From positions 1,364,001 through 1,428,000 of the forward strand of contig CM065299.1 in the NCBI GenBank assembly GCA_032871835.1: DNA of 64,000 nucleotides, given 5' to 3'. The notes under the pieces were generated by a model. It saw only the letters and a list, made by a program, of their open reading frames with translations, made no database searches and was not told where the DNA came from. The position numbers were made by a program, and so were the translations under genes. Below are positions 1-10,905 of the stretch, one piece after another. Origin of the DNA: Dipteronia dyeriana (lineage: Eukaryota; Streptophyta; Magnoliopsida; Sapindales; Sapindaceae). Each line of letters starts with the position of its first letter. The first letter of the stretch is position 1.

Positions 1-544
1 AACCGTAGCTACAAACACTCTAAACAATGTATGGAGCAACATTGAAGAAGGCATCCTTCCACAGCACTTTACATAACCTTTCACAAACACAACCCAACTC
101 AAACCCCTTTTTGAGACACAAAAAACAGGTCACCATTGGCCGGACCCACATGATCCAACAATCCCGGAAATGAATCAGCTTTCTCTGGTGCTTCTTAAAT
201 TAGGTTCTTACAATTCAAACTAATGAACTTGTACAGATCGGAGAGGAAGTGCATTTGTTTGAGGATCGACGAGCGTTGAAAAAGCATACTGAAGAGTGGA
301 AGATGGGGATCCAAGGATCCCTATGGAGATCCAATCCACATCTCTTTTCTTCTTCTTTTTTCTTCATTCTTTTTTTTTTCCGTATTTTTTATAAAAAGAA
401 TCTTTTTAATCTCCATATCATGTCCATTTTTTTAAAAAAAAAAAATCCTGTTTTTGTTTTTCAATTAGTTTGTATTTTAGTTTAATTTGTATTAGTTTAA
501 ATATTTCCTGTTTTTGTTTTTCAATTGATTTGTTTTTCAAAAAA

Positions 545-830
545 AGTGATCAAGTGCATTTAATTCGGCTTGAAATTTCAAACTTGAATTGTGGGTTAGA
601 AAATGTTGTTGGGCTCTTTAATTCTGCTCATTGATGAGATGGGCCAATCATATCCACATTCCAGGCAACACTATGAAAGAGAGTAATAGTCCTGGAACAT
701 ATATAGACGGTTGAGATCATACTTGCATTGGAAAAGTGAATGGTATATCAATTGCATGGGACCATCGTCAATCAATCGTAAACGCGTTCTTATGACGCAA
801 GTGGAAGAATATTTTTATTTAGAGTGACGA
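545..830 (+). repeat. Module M copy 1
   Basis: Noncoding module recognisable by GTGCATTTAATTCGGCTTG, then GGGCTCTTTAATTCTGCTC, then AATCATATCC and a 3' part ending near a GGAAGAATATTTT string. Six copies are seen in the window, all on the plus strand. No coding capacity or terminal inverted repeat is visible, so its class is unknown. Confidence 0.7.
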
Positions 831-1761
831 TATTGACACCTTTTAAAAACTGTATGTACGTCACTTTTGTAAGTATATCCATAAAATATTTAAAAATTTT
901 ATGTTTCGTAACTAAACCCTACTTATTACCAAAAATGCACTTTTTAAATTTTATTATATTATATTTTTGCTAACACACTCCACTGTTTTGTTATCTAATC
1001 AAATTTATTTAAAATTTTATTATTTTATATCTTTTTATTCAAATAAATCATTTCACTTTTAAATAAAATCTGACTCCTGCAAAAAAAAATTATATCATTA
1101 AAAAATTGTTTGAAAAAAATTTCTTATCATTGAATTGAAACTTGTTTTTCTTTTAATTCTTTAATTTTTTTTGAGCTCAAAATTCTCCAATTCTACCGAA
1201 TTGAAAAACTACTAGCTCTTAATACACAACAATGTATCTCAATTCCTCTGTTCCTAAGAAAGTTTATTGTTTATACTTTTTACCATAGAAAGTTTATTAT
1301 TTATATTGATTTTTATTTCATTTAATAATAACAGTAAATTGTTGGTCAACTCAATCAATTTGTATTCCTTCAAAGAAATTAAAATTAGTATTTAAAATAA
1401 AAGTTATGATTTCACAAAATAGAAATGTTTTTATTATCATATCTTACAATTAATAGTAAACTTCTTTTTTTTTTAAAGGATTGATATAAAACCAATTAAT
1501 AATTATTGATGTATGCTTACAAACTATTTAGTCATTTACGTAATTTTACTCAATAGAGACGTCTCCACATCTCTGTTCTTTTTCTATTTTTTCCGCATTT
1601 TTTATAAAAGACTATTTTTAGTCTCCACCATGGTAAAGATCCATTTAATGAAAAAAATATTTCCTGTTTTTGTTTTTTCAATTAATTTGTATTTTAGTTT
1701 GATTTGTATTAGTTTAAATATTTCCTGTTTTTGTTTTTCAATTAATTTGTTTTTCAAAAAA

Positions 1762-2110
1762 GGTGATCAAATGCATTTAATTCGGTTTGAAATTTCAAAC
1801 TTGAAATGTTGGTTAGAAATTGTTGTTGGGCTCTTTAATTCTGCTCATTGATGAGATTGGGTAATCATATCCTTATTCCAGGCAACACTCTCAAAGAGAG
1901 CAATATCAATATTAATAGAACATATATAGACATTTGAGGTCATATTTGTATTGGAAAAATGAATGACATATCAATTATATAGAACCATTGTGAAACTGTC
2001 GTAAAACGTTCTTATTGTGCAAGTGGAAATTTTTGTCTATTGGAGTCCAGGCCCCGACTCTTGTGGTTTGGACCATTTATGGGCTCTTTCTTATCCCAAC
2101 TCCATAATTG
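1762..2110 (+). repeat. Module M copy 2
   Basis: Second copy of the module, followed by the string GACTCTTGTGGTTTGGACC that also follows copies 4, 5 and 6 in similar form. It abuts the 2.28-kb insertion that starts at 2142. Confidence 0.7.
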
Positions 2111-2624
2111 TATTAGTTTTCGGTTTGGTAAAATCTACATCTAACCCATTGATCGGAACGATTTATATACCTATTTGAGGTCCCTATTACCTAGCTTTTG
2201 TTCTCGTTTTTTAGTATATTTTGGTATTTAATGTGTTTGTAAGTCTTGTGTAGGTATATGTTCCCTATGGAAGGTATTTGAGCTTAATTGAAGAGTTTTG
2301 GATGTTAGATGGGCTGAAATGGAAATGGGTTGTGCAGAACACCAAAATTACAGGGGCCATATCTCTCTCCTGAGATTGAACCACATTTTCCATTACCACA
2401 TTTTCCATTACCACTTTTCAGAAAGCCCCGGATGTCTCCTCTCCAATTCACTTTACAGATTGAGATTCCAGGTTTTCTAGAGGAAGTTATGGCCATTTCC
2501 GTAACGGTGCGTGAAGCTGGAAATGCTGAAACATGATTCTAGCTCGTCCTAGGGGCAGTTTTGGCCGAAATTGAGGGGAAATCTTGCCCGTTCACACCCC
2601 ACTACGTGACCTAACCTCCCTACA

Positions 2625-2634
2625 TTATATATAC
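2625..2634 (+). promoter_or_regulatory. TATA-box-like site in the 2.28-kb insertion
   Basis: ATTATATATACCCC about 25-35 bases before a CT-rich leader (CACCTCTCAAGAGAGAACAC) looks like a plant core promoter. It is kept in the second copy near 40238. This placement suggests the element was transcribed rightward. No transcription start can be shown from sequence. Confidence 0.45.
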
Positions 2635-2727
2635 CCCTATTTTATCACCTCTCAAGAGAGAACACAGCCCCCACACCCCAAAACCGAACCTCTCTCCATC
2701 TTCTTCACCAAATAAGTGAGTGATTCA

Positions 2728-2760
2728 AGCTCCCATGGAGGTTTTTCCTCCATGGGAGCT
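2728..2760. repeat. Perfect 14-bp inverted repeat (hairpin)
   Basis: Arms AGCTCCCATGGAGG and CCTCCATGGGAGCT around a TTTTT loop. In the second copy (40337-40369) one arm base differs by C to T, which would still pair as G-U in RNA. It lies ~100 bases after the TATA-like site, so it would be in the 5' leader of a transcript. Confidence 0.75.
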
Positions 2761-3559
2761 CACCATACACCTCCATACCACCATTTTACACTACCTCCAC
2801 CCATTTTAGAACCAATTTCATGGAAATATGAGTGGTCTTAGAGCCAAAACCGAGCTAGGAAAGATTTGGAGCATCTTTGGAGGGTTTGTCTTCAAGGGTT
2901 TGCTCAGTTTTACTCATTTTCCTTGTATTTTAGTTTCTTTAATGTGTAACCCCGAATTAGGAATTTGTAATCCTTTCACATGTTCTATATATGTATTTTT
3001 GTACTTAAATTCATTTGGGTTTTGTTTTGCCCTTGGAATTATATGTTTAATGCTCTTATTATGATATGTATGTGTATGAATGGTTTGAAATTGATATGTA
3101 TGCATGATTGGGATTAGGAGTAGAGTAATTTAATGTAGGAGTAGATTAATTTAGCTTCCCATGATTGTTTGTATGTTAATGGATGACCACAATGCCATGT
3201 ATTGATGATTTGAGTAATTGGGGATTTTTCCCCCAAAGAAGTAGGAAAGGCTAGTTCATGCATTTAGATGCTAAATTGGCTTTGGTTCATTTCCTTGCAC
3301 TTAATGGGTCCTTTTAGGACACAATTGCCCTTCCTTGGCCGGATTGGGTGGTGAATTGGTTTAGGGATAATTCCCAAATCAAGATGATGGACCCTTAATT
3401 CATATTGAATGTACTTAATGTCTTAGCAATTGCATTGATGCACATTAGTGTTAGGTGATCGTATTTTCCATTCATAATCATCCATCTTAGGGAGTCTAGA
3501 GAGATTAGGAGAGAGCTCTCTCTTGTTGAGGGGGTTGTGCATTCATGAGATTGGAGAAC

Positions 3560-3633
3560 GCCGTAGTCGTCCAGTGGTGAGGACATCTCGGATTGACACC
3601 CGAGAAGACCCGGTGTTCCATTCCCGGTTACAG
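3560..3633 (+). other. tRNA-derived sequence (Glu/Asp-like), not a functional tRNA
   Basis: GTCGTCCAGTGGTGAGGACA resembles a D arm with A box, CTCGG/CCGAG forms an anticodon stem, and GTGTTCCATTCCCGG resembles a T arm with B box. The anticodon loop has 8 bases (ATTGACAC) and the T stem has one extra base, so it is not a normal tRNA. The copy at 41147-41220 has the same layout with paired changes in the stem. It may be a SINE head or part of the host element. Confidence 0.45.
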
Positions 3634-4429
3634 ATGAGGGGTCTCCTTCCTATCTATTTTGTATTTCTTTTCTTGTATCTTTGTCTCTTTTTTTATTTGT
3701 ACTTTAATTCATTAGGATTTTGATATAAACCTAGTATTGTTGCCTATTTCGTTGCATATGCTTGTTATTGGTTGAGTGGCCTTTCGAAATGCTTAATGCC
3801 TTGAGTGGTTAGTCACCCCTTCATTGAACCTAGGTTATGTGTGATGGACAGAGCAGTGAAGCACTCAACGTGCATTTAGTAAATTGGCTACTACGTGTAG
3901 AGCCAGCGCGCGGTTTGACATGTATTGTCACTACATGTGTCTCATTGTTCTTAATGAACCGAGTGCAGTTCGGGCAACCATCAAGAAATAGGTTGTTGGT
4001 GCATTTCGGTATAGTCAATCGTCGCTGGAGTGAGGGCAATCGGCGAGGATTAAGTGAGCATGACATTCATCCTTAACTATGCATGTGTATGAAATTGTGT
4101 GATTACTATGGTGGAGTCATTTGCTTAATGTAACCATTTACATTCCATATCACTTCATTCTATCCTATCATTGTAAATATTGTTTATTTATGTATTTTGT
4201 TAGGTTAGTTTAACATTTACTTTTTAACATATTCTTTCGTATACGCAACACACGATTCCGCTCAGAGTGTTGTAATAATAGCTAGAACTAGAAACGGTCG
4301 GTGAATCCTACCTCCTTGTGGAACGATCCTTGCTTGCCGTTGTGCTAGTCTCTGTGACTCGCATGCTTACGAGGCTGAACTTAAATGTTCATATTTGACG
4401 ACACTGCAACGACGTGTCCGTCACCCATC

Positions 4430-4697
4430 ACTAATTAATGATAAGGTTTTATTGAAAACGTACCTATTTTGAAGGGTCAAGTTACAACATAACCCATTTT
4501 GAAGGGTCAAGTTACAACATAACCCATTTTTCAAAATTTTACAAAAATAATTAATTTGGGATAGTATTGCCCTTATCAAATTTTAAATTACTTATCATAG
4601 GATGATTAGTAAAGGGGACGACTTTGCTTACCAAATCCCTAACATCAGTGAAAGTCTCCTAAATCCCTAACCTATCTCAAGTTCTCCAATTCAAAAA
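4430..4697. other. PPR upstream flank with 30-bp tandem duplication
   Basis: Matches the reverse complement of 50440-50682 and, in part, 61600-61880. It contains an exact 30-bp tandem duplication (4471-4500 and 4501-4530) that is single in the other copies. It ends at the deletion junction near 4697, where PPR upstream sequence is joined directly to the middle of the PPR coding region. Confidence 0.7.
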
Positions 4698-4699
4698 TC

Positions 4700-5460
4700 T
4701 CTTGAGCTCAGCTGTGAAGCTTAAAAACTCGATGGGGAAGGACAGTTTGCAGCCGAATGTGATCACTTTTAATACGCTTATCTATGGTTTTTGCAAGCAA
4801 GGAAAGTTACATGAAGCGAACAGAATGTTAAGTGAGATAAAATCCATGAATGTGGCTCCCAATATTGTGACGTATAATACTTTGATAAATGGGTTTAGTC
4901 AAACCGGCAATGGTGAGATGGTCGGTAGGCTTTATGAGTAGATGGTGAGGAATGGAATTAAGGCCGATATACTAACTTATAATGCCTTAATACTGGGTCT
5001 ATGCAAGGTGGGTAAGACAAAGAAAGCTGCTTATTTGGTTAAAGATCTCAATAAGGGAAACTTAGTCCCGAATGCCTCGACCTTTTCAGCTCTTATCACT
5101 GGGCAGTGTGTGAGGAAGAATTCTGAGAATGCCTTTCAGCTGTATAAAAGCATGATAAAGAGTGGTTGTCATCCGAACAAACATACTTTCCAGATGTTGA
5201 TATCTACATTTTGCGAGAACGAGGACTTTGACGGTGCAATCCAGATCATGCAGGAAATGCTTGAAAGATGTATGTCCTTGGATACAGGTACCTTGTCTGA
5301 GCTTTACAGTGAACTTTGCCGGTGCGGAAAAGATCAATTGGCTATGAAGCTACTCAATGAAATGGAAATTAGATGCCTTTTGCCGGAAGGATTTCACAAA
5401 GCTAGAACTATCAACTCTAAACCAGAGAATCATGACAAAGATATTGGAGATAACACTTAA
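4700..5460 (+). pseudogene. PPR protein gene fragment (At4g26680-like), copy 1
   Basis: Intronless 3' half of a P-class pentatricopeptide gene. The 35-residue repeats are visible, such as PNVITFNTLIYGFCKQGKL and PNIVTYNTLINGFSQTG. Compared with copy 2 (47062-48742), the first ~240 codons are missing: upstream flank is fused to codons beginning SAVKLKNSMGKDSLQPN at about 4705. An in-frame TAG at 4939-4941 replaces the GAG seen in copy 2, and the frame is otherwise open to TAA at 5458. P-class PPR proteins bind organellar RNA; this copy cannot encode a full one. The similarity to Arabidopsis At4g26680 is from memory of the family. Confidence 0.85.
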
Positions 5461-6792
5461 GGTTGTGTTAACTTCTTGTATCCGTTCAACTGATGAGCTT
5501 TTCCAATGGACATTCCTGCAGAACAAAGTTCAGTAATGCAAGTGAGAAAGGTAGATACACCAATGCATTGTTGTTGATCTTGCATGATTAGCCTAAGATG
5601 CTGTAGTTTATTTTCAAATGTTTAGTTTTGATTCTTTTAGCATATGGTGTCTTAGAAAACTATCTAGTTACTTGAATAGAACCATTGATATCATCCCATA
5701 TCCCGTCAACGTGCAGTGTTTCGTCAATATCTTGTAGGTTGATTATTTGATTTGCAGTTTCATGGTGTTGCTGCACTCATCTTTATTGATAATTATTCAG
5801 ATAAATCATATTCACTTGGTGATACTTGAAGATTGTAGCAAAGCCTTGTCATTACTCATTTGTTAAACTGCTGTTCTTGCTAACATGGGAATTCACCTTG
5901 AATCCATGTAAGCGAAGGTCTACAATCCTTTGATGGTATTGGTTTCAATTTGAAACTCTGGTCTTGAGTTCTAGGAGCACTTCAGCTAAGATCTTCTTCA
6001 TGGGATCTACTTATGTTGCTGGCTGCATTTCTGTTTCTTGTTGCTGTTATTTAAGATTTCCTCATGAACTGTGTCGTATCTCGTGTATGTCTTAGATGCA
6101 GTTTTCGTTCTGCTAATGGAGTTTGGACATTTGAGCGAGGGGATCAATCAAACGCATTAGGCATCAAAGCCTCACCTACACCACCATTACTTCTTATTCT
6201 TCACGCATAATGTTGCCTTTAGGTCCTTGCAGGGTTGATGACTGAAGACTCCAAAACAAATTCAATAAGATTTCACACCAATTCTTCTGTTGCTGATCTG
6301 AAAGAACAGACGTTCTTGGCACTTGAGAGTTGCAAGAAACGAGTCTTTTGATTGTGTTTCCAATAAACACCATGAGAGAGGGTGAAGTCTTGAATTTTAT
6401 ACCGGTTATTTTGAAATTAACGAAGGAACCTTCAAATCTTTTAGGTCGAAAGCTTTCAGGATCTTTCCAACTTTTCGGATCCCTCCCTATTGCTTATAAC
6501 ATTGATGAGGACTTTGGCCTTGGCTGGTATAGTATAGCCACTAATTTTACATGTTTCTCTTGCTTCTCTTTGAATTAAAGGCCCTGCAGGGTACATCATT
6601 AAGTCGGCCTCTCAACTCAGCATCTAAGAAAACTGGATATAACTTGCTAAATGTTCCATATAAATCACATGCTACAATTATTATTATTTTTTAAAAAAAA
6701 AAGGCATGTAAAAACGTGAGATATTATGAAATGATTTTACTCGATGAAATGAGAAATGAAATAGCTTGGTCAATAACTTCTGTGTGCCTTTA
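5461..6792. other. PPR 3' flank, no gene seen
   Basis: Matches the reverse complement of 45810-47060. A frame at 6330-6578 is open in both copies but begins with TTG rather than ATG and shows no family features. I see no gene here. Confidence 0.6.
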
Positions 6793-7141
6793 GGCCCTGT
6801 TTGTTACCTGAGATTGGGATTGGACTATATTAATCCTAAACCCGTGTTATGGAATTAAGATTTTATCTCTCAACAGTATCCAATAGTCTTATAAACATAA
6901 GACTAAATAAACCCACATATACTGGTGGGTTTATTAGTTCTGGGATTAAAACCATCTCTTTTATTTTATTTTATTTTTCATATCTTTTCTTTTCATTATT
7001 ATTTTTTAATTTATAATAATTTAATACATAAGTTGTAATTTAATTTATTTTTAGATTCATTTATGTTTGTTCACTTTTAAAAAAATATTTTTTATTCAAA
7101 AATATTTTTAATAAATTATATAATAAAAAAGTAATAATATG

Positions 7142-7172
<31 letters not shown>
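7142..7172. repeat. (CA)n(TA)n microsatellite
   Basis: About ten CA units followed by TA units. It mirrors the (TG)n(TA)n tract at 7329-7385, so the two could pair as a long inverted repeat. Confidence 0.85.
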
Positions 7173-7173
<1 letters not shown>

Positions 7174-7326
7174 TAATCCAATAAAAAATTGTACCAAACA
7201 TATGACAAATACTAATTTGTTATTTAATTTTCATTCGATTATTAAGGACCGAGATTATATCAATCATAATTTTTCTCAATAGGATTGAATATTTCAAATT
7301 TATTGGACATACTGTAGTCCCACATA

Positions 7327-7328
<2 letters not shown>

Positions 7329-7385
<57 letters not shown>
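7329..7385. repeat. (TG)n(TA)n microsatellite and LTR-element target site
   Basis: TG units followed by a long TA run that ends exactly at the LTR retrotransposon. The last five bases TATAA (7381-7385) are the left target-site duplication, repeated at 19378-19382. Confidence 0.85.
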
Positions 7386-7386
<1 letters not shown>

Positions 7387-8255
7387 GTTGACGTCGATTT
7401 CTGGATTATGCTAGAAAAGCCAACAAGGATTGAATTTCGGCTATTGAATCAAAGAGAAAGAGATGCAGAGAGAAGTAACAAAGACAAGTTTTACGTGGTA
7501 AAACTCCGATGGTCGGAGAAACATCCACGGGTGGTTGAAAGATCAACCAAGCCAAAATCCACTAAAAGAATAAGATGTTTTTAAAAGCTCTCGATCTCAC
7601 TTTTTCTCTCTGTATTATGATTGTTGTATGCTATATTGCCTATATGTTTTTTAGCCAGATTATGGGTCTATTTATATGCTTATAGAACCCTAACCCGCTT
7701 TATACAAGTAATACAAGATCTTTGTATTTAATTGGGATTGGTTACTTGTATGAGGTTGATTTGTCTTCTTTCCTGTTTCGGAGTCTCTTATGAAAATCGA
7801 GTGAGATTATAGTAGTGCTGTTCGATTTGGAATTGTTTCCTTATAAGAACGTAATCTTCGCAAAGTAATCAAGTTACTTCCTGATTAGGGACTCTTCTAA
7901 CTTGACGTTCTATTTTATCTGGGATTCCTTCCTGATGGATATCGCCACGTATTTAATGACAATCCTATCAAATAAGCATCAAGTTCTTAATTGGGTCGTA
8001 TTTATTCCCGAGTAAGGGTAATACCTGATGGTCCCGAATAGTACCGTTTGAGCCTGAGTGGTAGTGTTATCTAATCAGTCCCGAATGCGTTTAGCTGATC
8101 CCGAGTAGGTTTTTCTTCAATATATGCTTACTCGGACTTTCTCTTCTTTAATGATGTCTCGTAGGATATTTCCCGGATGCCCATTTGAGCGTCCACCTGG
8201 CTATTTTTTCTTTCCTGTCAATGACTTGTATTCTTGGTAAAATTTACACACAACA
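7386..8255 (-). repeat. 3' LTR of the Tat element (left in window)
   Basis: Starts TGTTGACGTCG and ends TTTACACACAACA. In element orientation this is the downstream LTR. It matches 18505-19377 nearly end to end. Confidence 0.9.
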
Positions 8256-8270
8256 AGACCCCCTTAAAAT
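8256..8270 (-). other. Polypurine tract
   Basis: Read on the minus strand, ATTTTAAGGGGGTCT lies directly before the LTR, which is the position and composition expected for plus-strand priming. Confidence 0.7.
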
Positions 8271-8943
8271 ATTTTTTCCGAGAAGACTTTATTTCGGGCA
8301 AGAATATTTTAATCATTTTGATTTTCTTTCGTCAGAAAAACCGTCTTGTCATAATGACGTATTTTAATGATGACTCTGTAATTTCGATTCGCTTTATCAC
8401 ACAAGATCTTAAATGATAGCGATGTTTTAAAGTTTTGACGGTTGAGGGCTATTTCCTGTTTTGACACGCGTCCCTTGTCTCTTCGGTTTTTTTTAATATT
8501 ATTTATGAGAAATGATTTTTGTATTTCCCCAAACGCCGCCTACGTCATCGAGTTTCGTCATAAACTTTTCCCGCTTTGAAATCCTAGGGTTTCGTGCTGT
8601 CTCACCTTTAAATTCTTCACTGAGAGACATTGTTGGTTTATTCTCAAAAAATTCAGCAGAAACCTCTTTAAATTCAGATTTCTTCATCCAGAAGTTCACG
8701 ATTCTCCGTTTGAAAATCTTGCATCGGTCTCAATTCAAGGTTAGTTTTGATGGGACCATCTTCCAGCCATCGTCTCTTTAAAATCGCTTTTGATGCTTTA
8801 GAGCGTGGGGATTTCCAGTTAGTATCTTGCATTAAAAGATTAATGGGGTATATCCCAATAGATGAACCTCCATTTTTAGAGGTTGATGTTTCTGGGCTTC
8901 ACCCTGACGTCACTTTCAGCCCCGTATCGAGTTCTCCATCTAG

Positions 8944-8988
8944 TTCTGATTCTGATTCTGATTCTGATTCTGATTCTGATTCTGATAT
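8944..8988 (+). repeat. (GATTCT)n hexamer run in the antisense gene
   Basis: About seven GATTCT units encode alternating Ser-Asp. The same hexamer recurs at 11777-11800, just after the gene's stop. Confidence 0.85.
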
Positions 8989-9919
8989 TTCTGATCACAG
9001 GGTATCTTCTCGAAGGATGGGTAAACATCAAAGCACAAGCAAGGTATACAAGCATGGCTCGATCAGCGTTCAAATTAGGGAACAAACTGTTAACGAGGAC
9101 AACGTTGATGAAGTACACAGGGCGTCTCGCCTTTCTTTTTCTGACACTCGCCCGAGTGGCTTTGATATTGAACCGAACGTGGTCGGGCCAGCTGAGATAT
9201 AAAAATACCGCTCCCGATTCGACTTGCCCGAGTCAGTTACTTTGGTTCCTGCGGGGAATAGAGCCCATGGAACCCTCCTGAGGGGATGATCGCGATTTAC
9301 GGATCAATGCTTTACTGCGGGGTCAAACTTCCCCTTCAGCCTTTTATTGCCCGGTTTTTAGCTGAAGCAGGGATAACCCCAGTTCAGTTGGCCCCGAATA
9401 GTTACAAAGTCTTGATGTGCATGTGGCACATGTTCAGCCGAATGAACCTTTCGCCGCCTTCCCCGAATGAAATCAGGCATTTCTTTACGCTGAGGCAGGT
9501 TAGTAAAACGGGGACCTATTTTCTTGCGTCTACTCCTTCGGACGGTTGGGTCCCTAAATAAGTGAAGGTGAATCGGGGGGTCGAAGCTTCTAATGACCCA
9601 AAAAAGAAGGGCTTTATATGGGGATTCCTCACATCCAATAAGTTCTGGAAGAACATTTGGTTTTTTGCTGGAGGGACTCTCGGGCTAGACGTCACAGTTC
9701 GATCTGGGGATTCCCGAATGGTGTTGAATGTTCCCCGTTTCTTCTGTTCCCCCGAAGCGTGGAACAAGAAAACAATTGATTATAATGATTCAGAGCTGAA
9801 GTGGCTGACTCGGGCAGCTATCCGTATTCTGGAAAAGAGGAGCAAGAGCTATATTTTCAAAGAGGACGACTTGATAAAGCTTGGCTTTTTAAAACAGGTT
9901 TCGGGCCATCGCAGGCGTT

Positions 9920-9989
9920 GTAAGTAACGCAGCGCCCTTTCTGCTGTGTTTCTCTGCTTTTCCATTTTCTTTTTGATTTTTTTTTTTAG
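9920..9989 (+). other. Intron 1 of the antisense gene
   Basis: Donor CGTT|GTAAGTAA and acceptor after a long T run, TTTTTTTAG|TGTTCG. Removing these 70 bases joins phase-1 codons without a stop, whereas reading through meets TAA at once. Confidence 0.7.
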
Positions 9990-10825
9990 TGTTCGATACG
10001 GACGTCGTCAGCTATCTTCAGGCTCGCCAGGTGAAGGCGATTCTACAAGCGAGTAGGAAGGAGGCTTCCTGTCAGGGCGATGAGGGTATTGCTCCACCCG
10101 AGCCTGATGAGGAAATTGATACTGCTGAGCAAGTTCCCGAGTGCGTTGATCGGGTTGCTCAGCCTTCTGCTCAAGATTTCACTAGTTCAAGTGGCCAAGG
10201 TGAGCCGACTGTGACCCAACTGCCTAAAAATGGAGAGAGACAGAATGAGAGTCCTAGTGAAGAGCTTGTTGGACTGTCTGAAGCTGGCGATGGTGGTGAC
10301 GTCTTGACAGATCAAATGTCTGCCATTGCCGAGCTTTTAGAGTCTTTTCGGGATGATTCGCTGGAAGATCCTGCTGCTGATCTCTTCCACCGTTCTCGGG
10401 GTGAAAAGCGAAAGGCAGTTAGTTTGCCGTCTCATCCTCTCAAGGTTCCTCAGGTAGTCACATTCATTGACTCCAGCGACAAAGATGTTGCGGATGAGAT
10501 TGCCACGAGTGTTGGTGCTGGAGTATCAGCAGATGCAGCCACTTTAGAACCAAGTAAGGCCTCTTTAACCCCCGAGGTTGGAGATATGAGGGCTGAACCT
10601 TCGGGGATTCCCTCTCCGTCTTTTGAGCCAAATAGGGCTTCTCCTGCCCCCGAGTCTAGAAATCTGGGAGCTCAACCCTCGGGGGTTCCTTTATCCCTTT
10701 CTCCAAAAGATATGCTCCAGGAGATGTCCTCTGGTCGGGCTTATATCGGGGAAGACCGCTGGAGCGGTTTTAGAGATGGTTCACTGACCGAACGTCTCCA
10801 AAACGTTTTCAACGGCGTATCTTAT

Positions 10826-10905
10826 GTAAGTTAATTCTAACTCAGTTAATTCTGAATCCTTTATTGTTTTGCCTTTGTCGGATTTCTAAGTATATTCTTT
10901 TGCAG
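10826..10905 (+). other. Intron 2 of the antisense gene
   Basis: Donor CTTAT|GTAAGTTAAT and acceptor TTCTTTTGCAG|ATGGTGG. The 80-base removal keeps phase 0. Confidence 0.7.

Larger units (their letters stand above)
1..2141. repeat. Block A leader: noncoding, two internal modules
   Basis: AT-rich noncoding DNA with no credible gene; short frames here are shadows. Bases 1-545 recur at 37567-38060 and 60358-60830. A ~300-bp module occurs twice (about 545-830 and 1762-2110), so an internal duplication preceded the segmental duplication. The 830-1510 stretch is very AT-rich, matches 38345-39040, and shows nothing else. Confidence 0.75.
2142..4425. mobile_element. Unclassified 2.28-kb insertion, copy 1
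   Basis: The paralogous site at 58974 reads straight from ACATC to ACTAATTAATG, which in this copy are separated by 2284 bp flanked by CATC on both sides (2138-2141 and 4426-4429). This marks the sequence as an insertion. It contains a TATA box, a perfect hairpin and a tRNA-like segment, but no long open frame. It does not start TG and end CA, and no terminal inverted repeat is seen. It could be a degenerate solo LTR or a non-autonomous element of unknown class. A second copy is split between 39766-41771 and 50687-50826. Confidence 0.6.

Noticed and set aside
249..485. 78-residue frame in block A leader
   Set aside because: Low-complexity Phe/Ile-rich translation of T-rich DNA. Related frames in copies 2 and 3 do not keep the reading.
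3560..3633. Functional tRNA gene
   Set aside because: The 8-base anticodon loop, extra T-arm base and poor acceptor pairing argue against it. It is kept as tRNA-derived only.
6330..6578. 82-residue frame open in both PPR 3' flanks
   Set aside because: It starts with TTG, has no family features, and differences between copies include several replacements, as expected for noncoding DNA of this divergence.
7330..7584. Frame starting in the TG/TA microsatellite
   Set aside because: It runs from a dinucleotide repeat into the LTR and has no protein character.
8876..9281. Frames overlapping the (GATTCT)n tract in other phases
   Set aside because: Shadows of the Ser-Asp-coding run; poly-Leu-Ile and poly-Arg-Ile products are artefacts.
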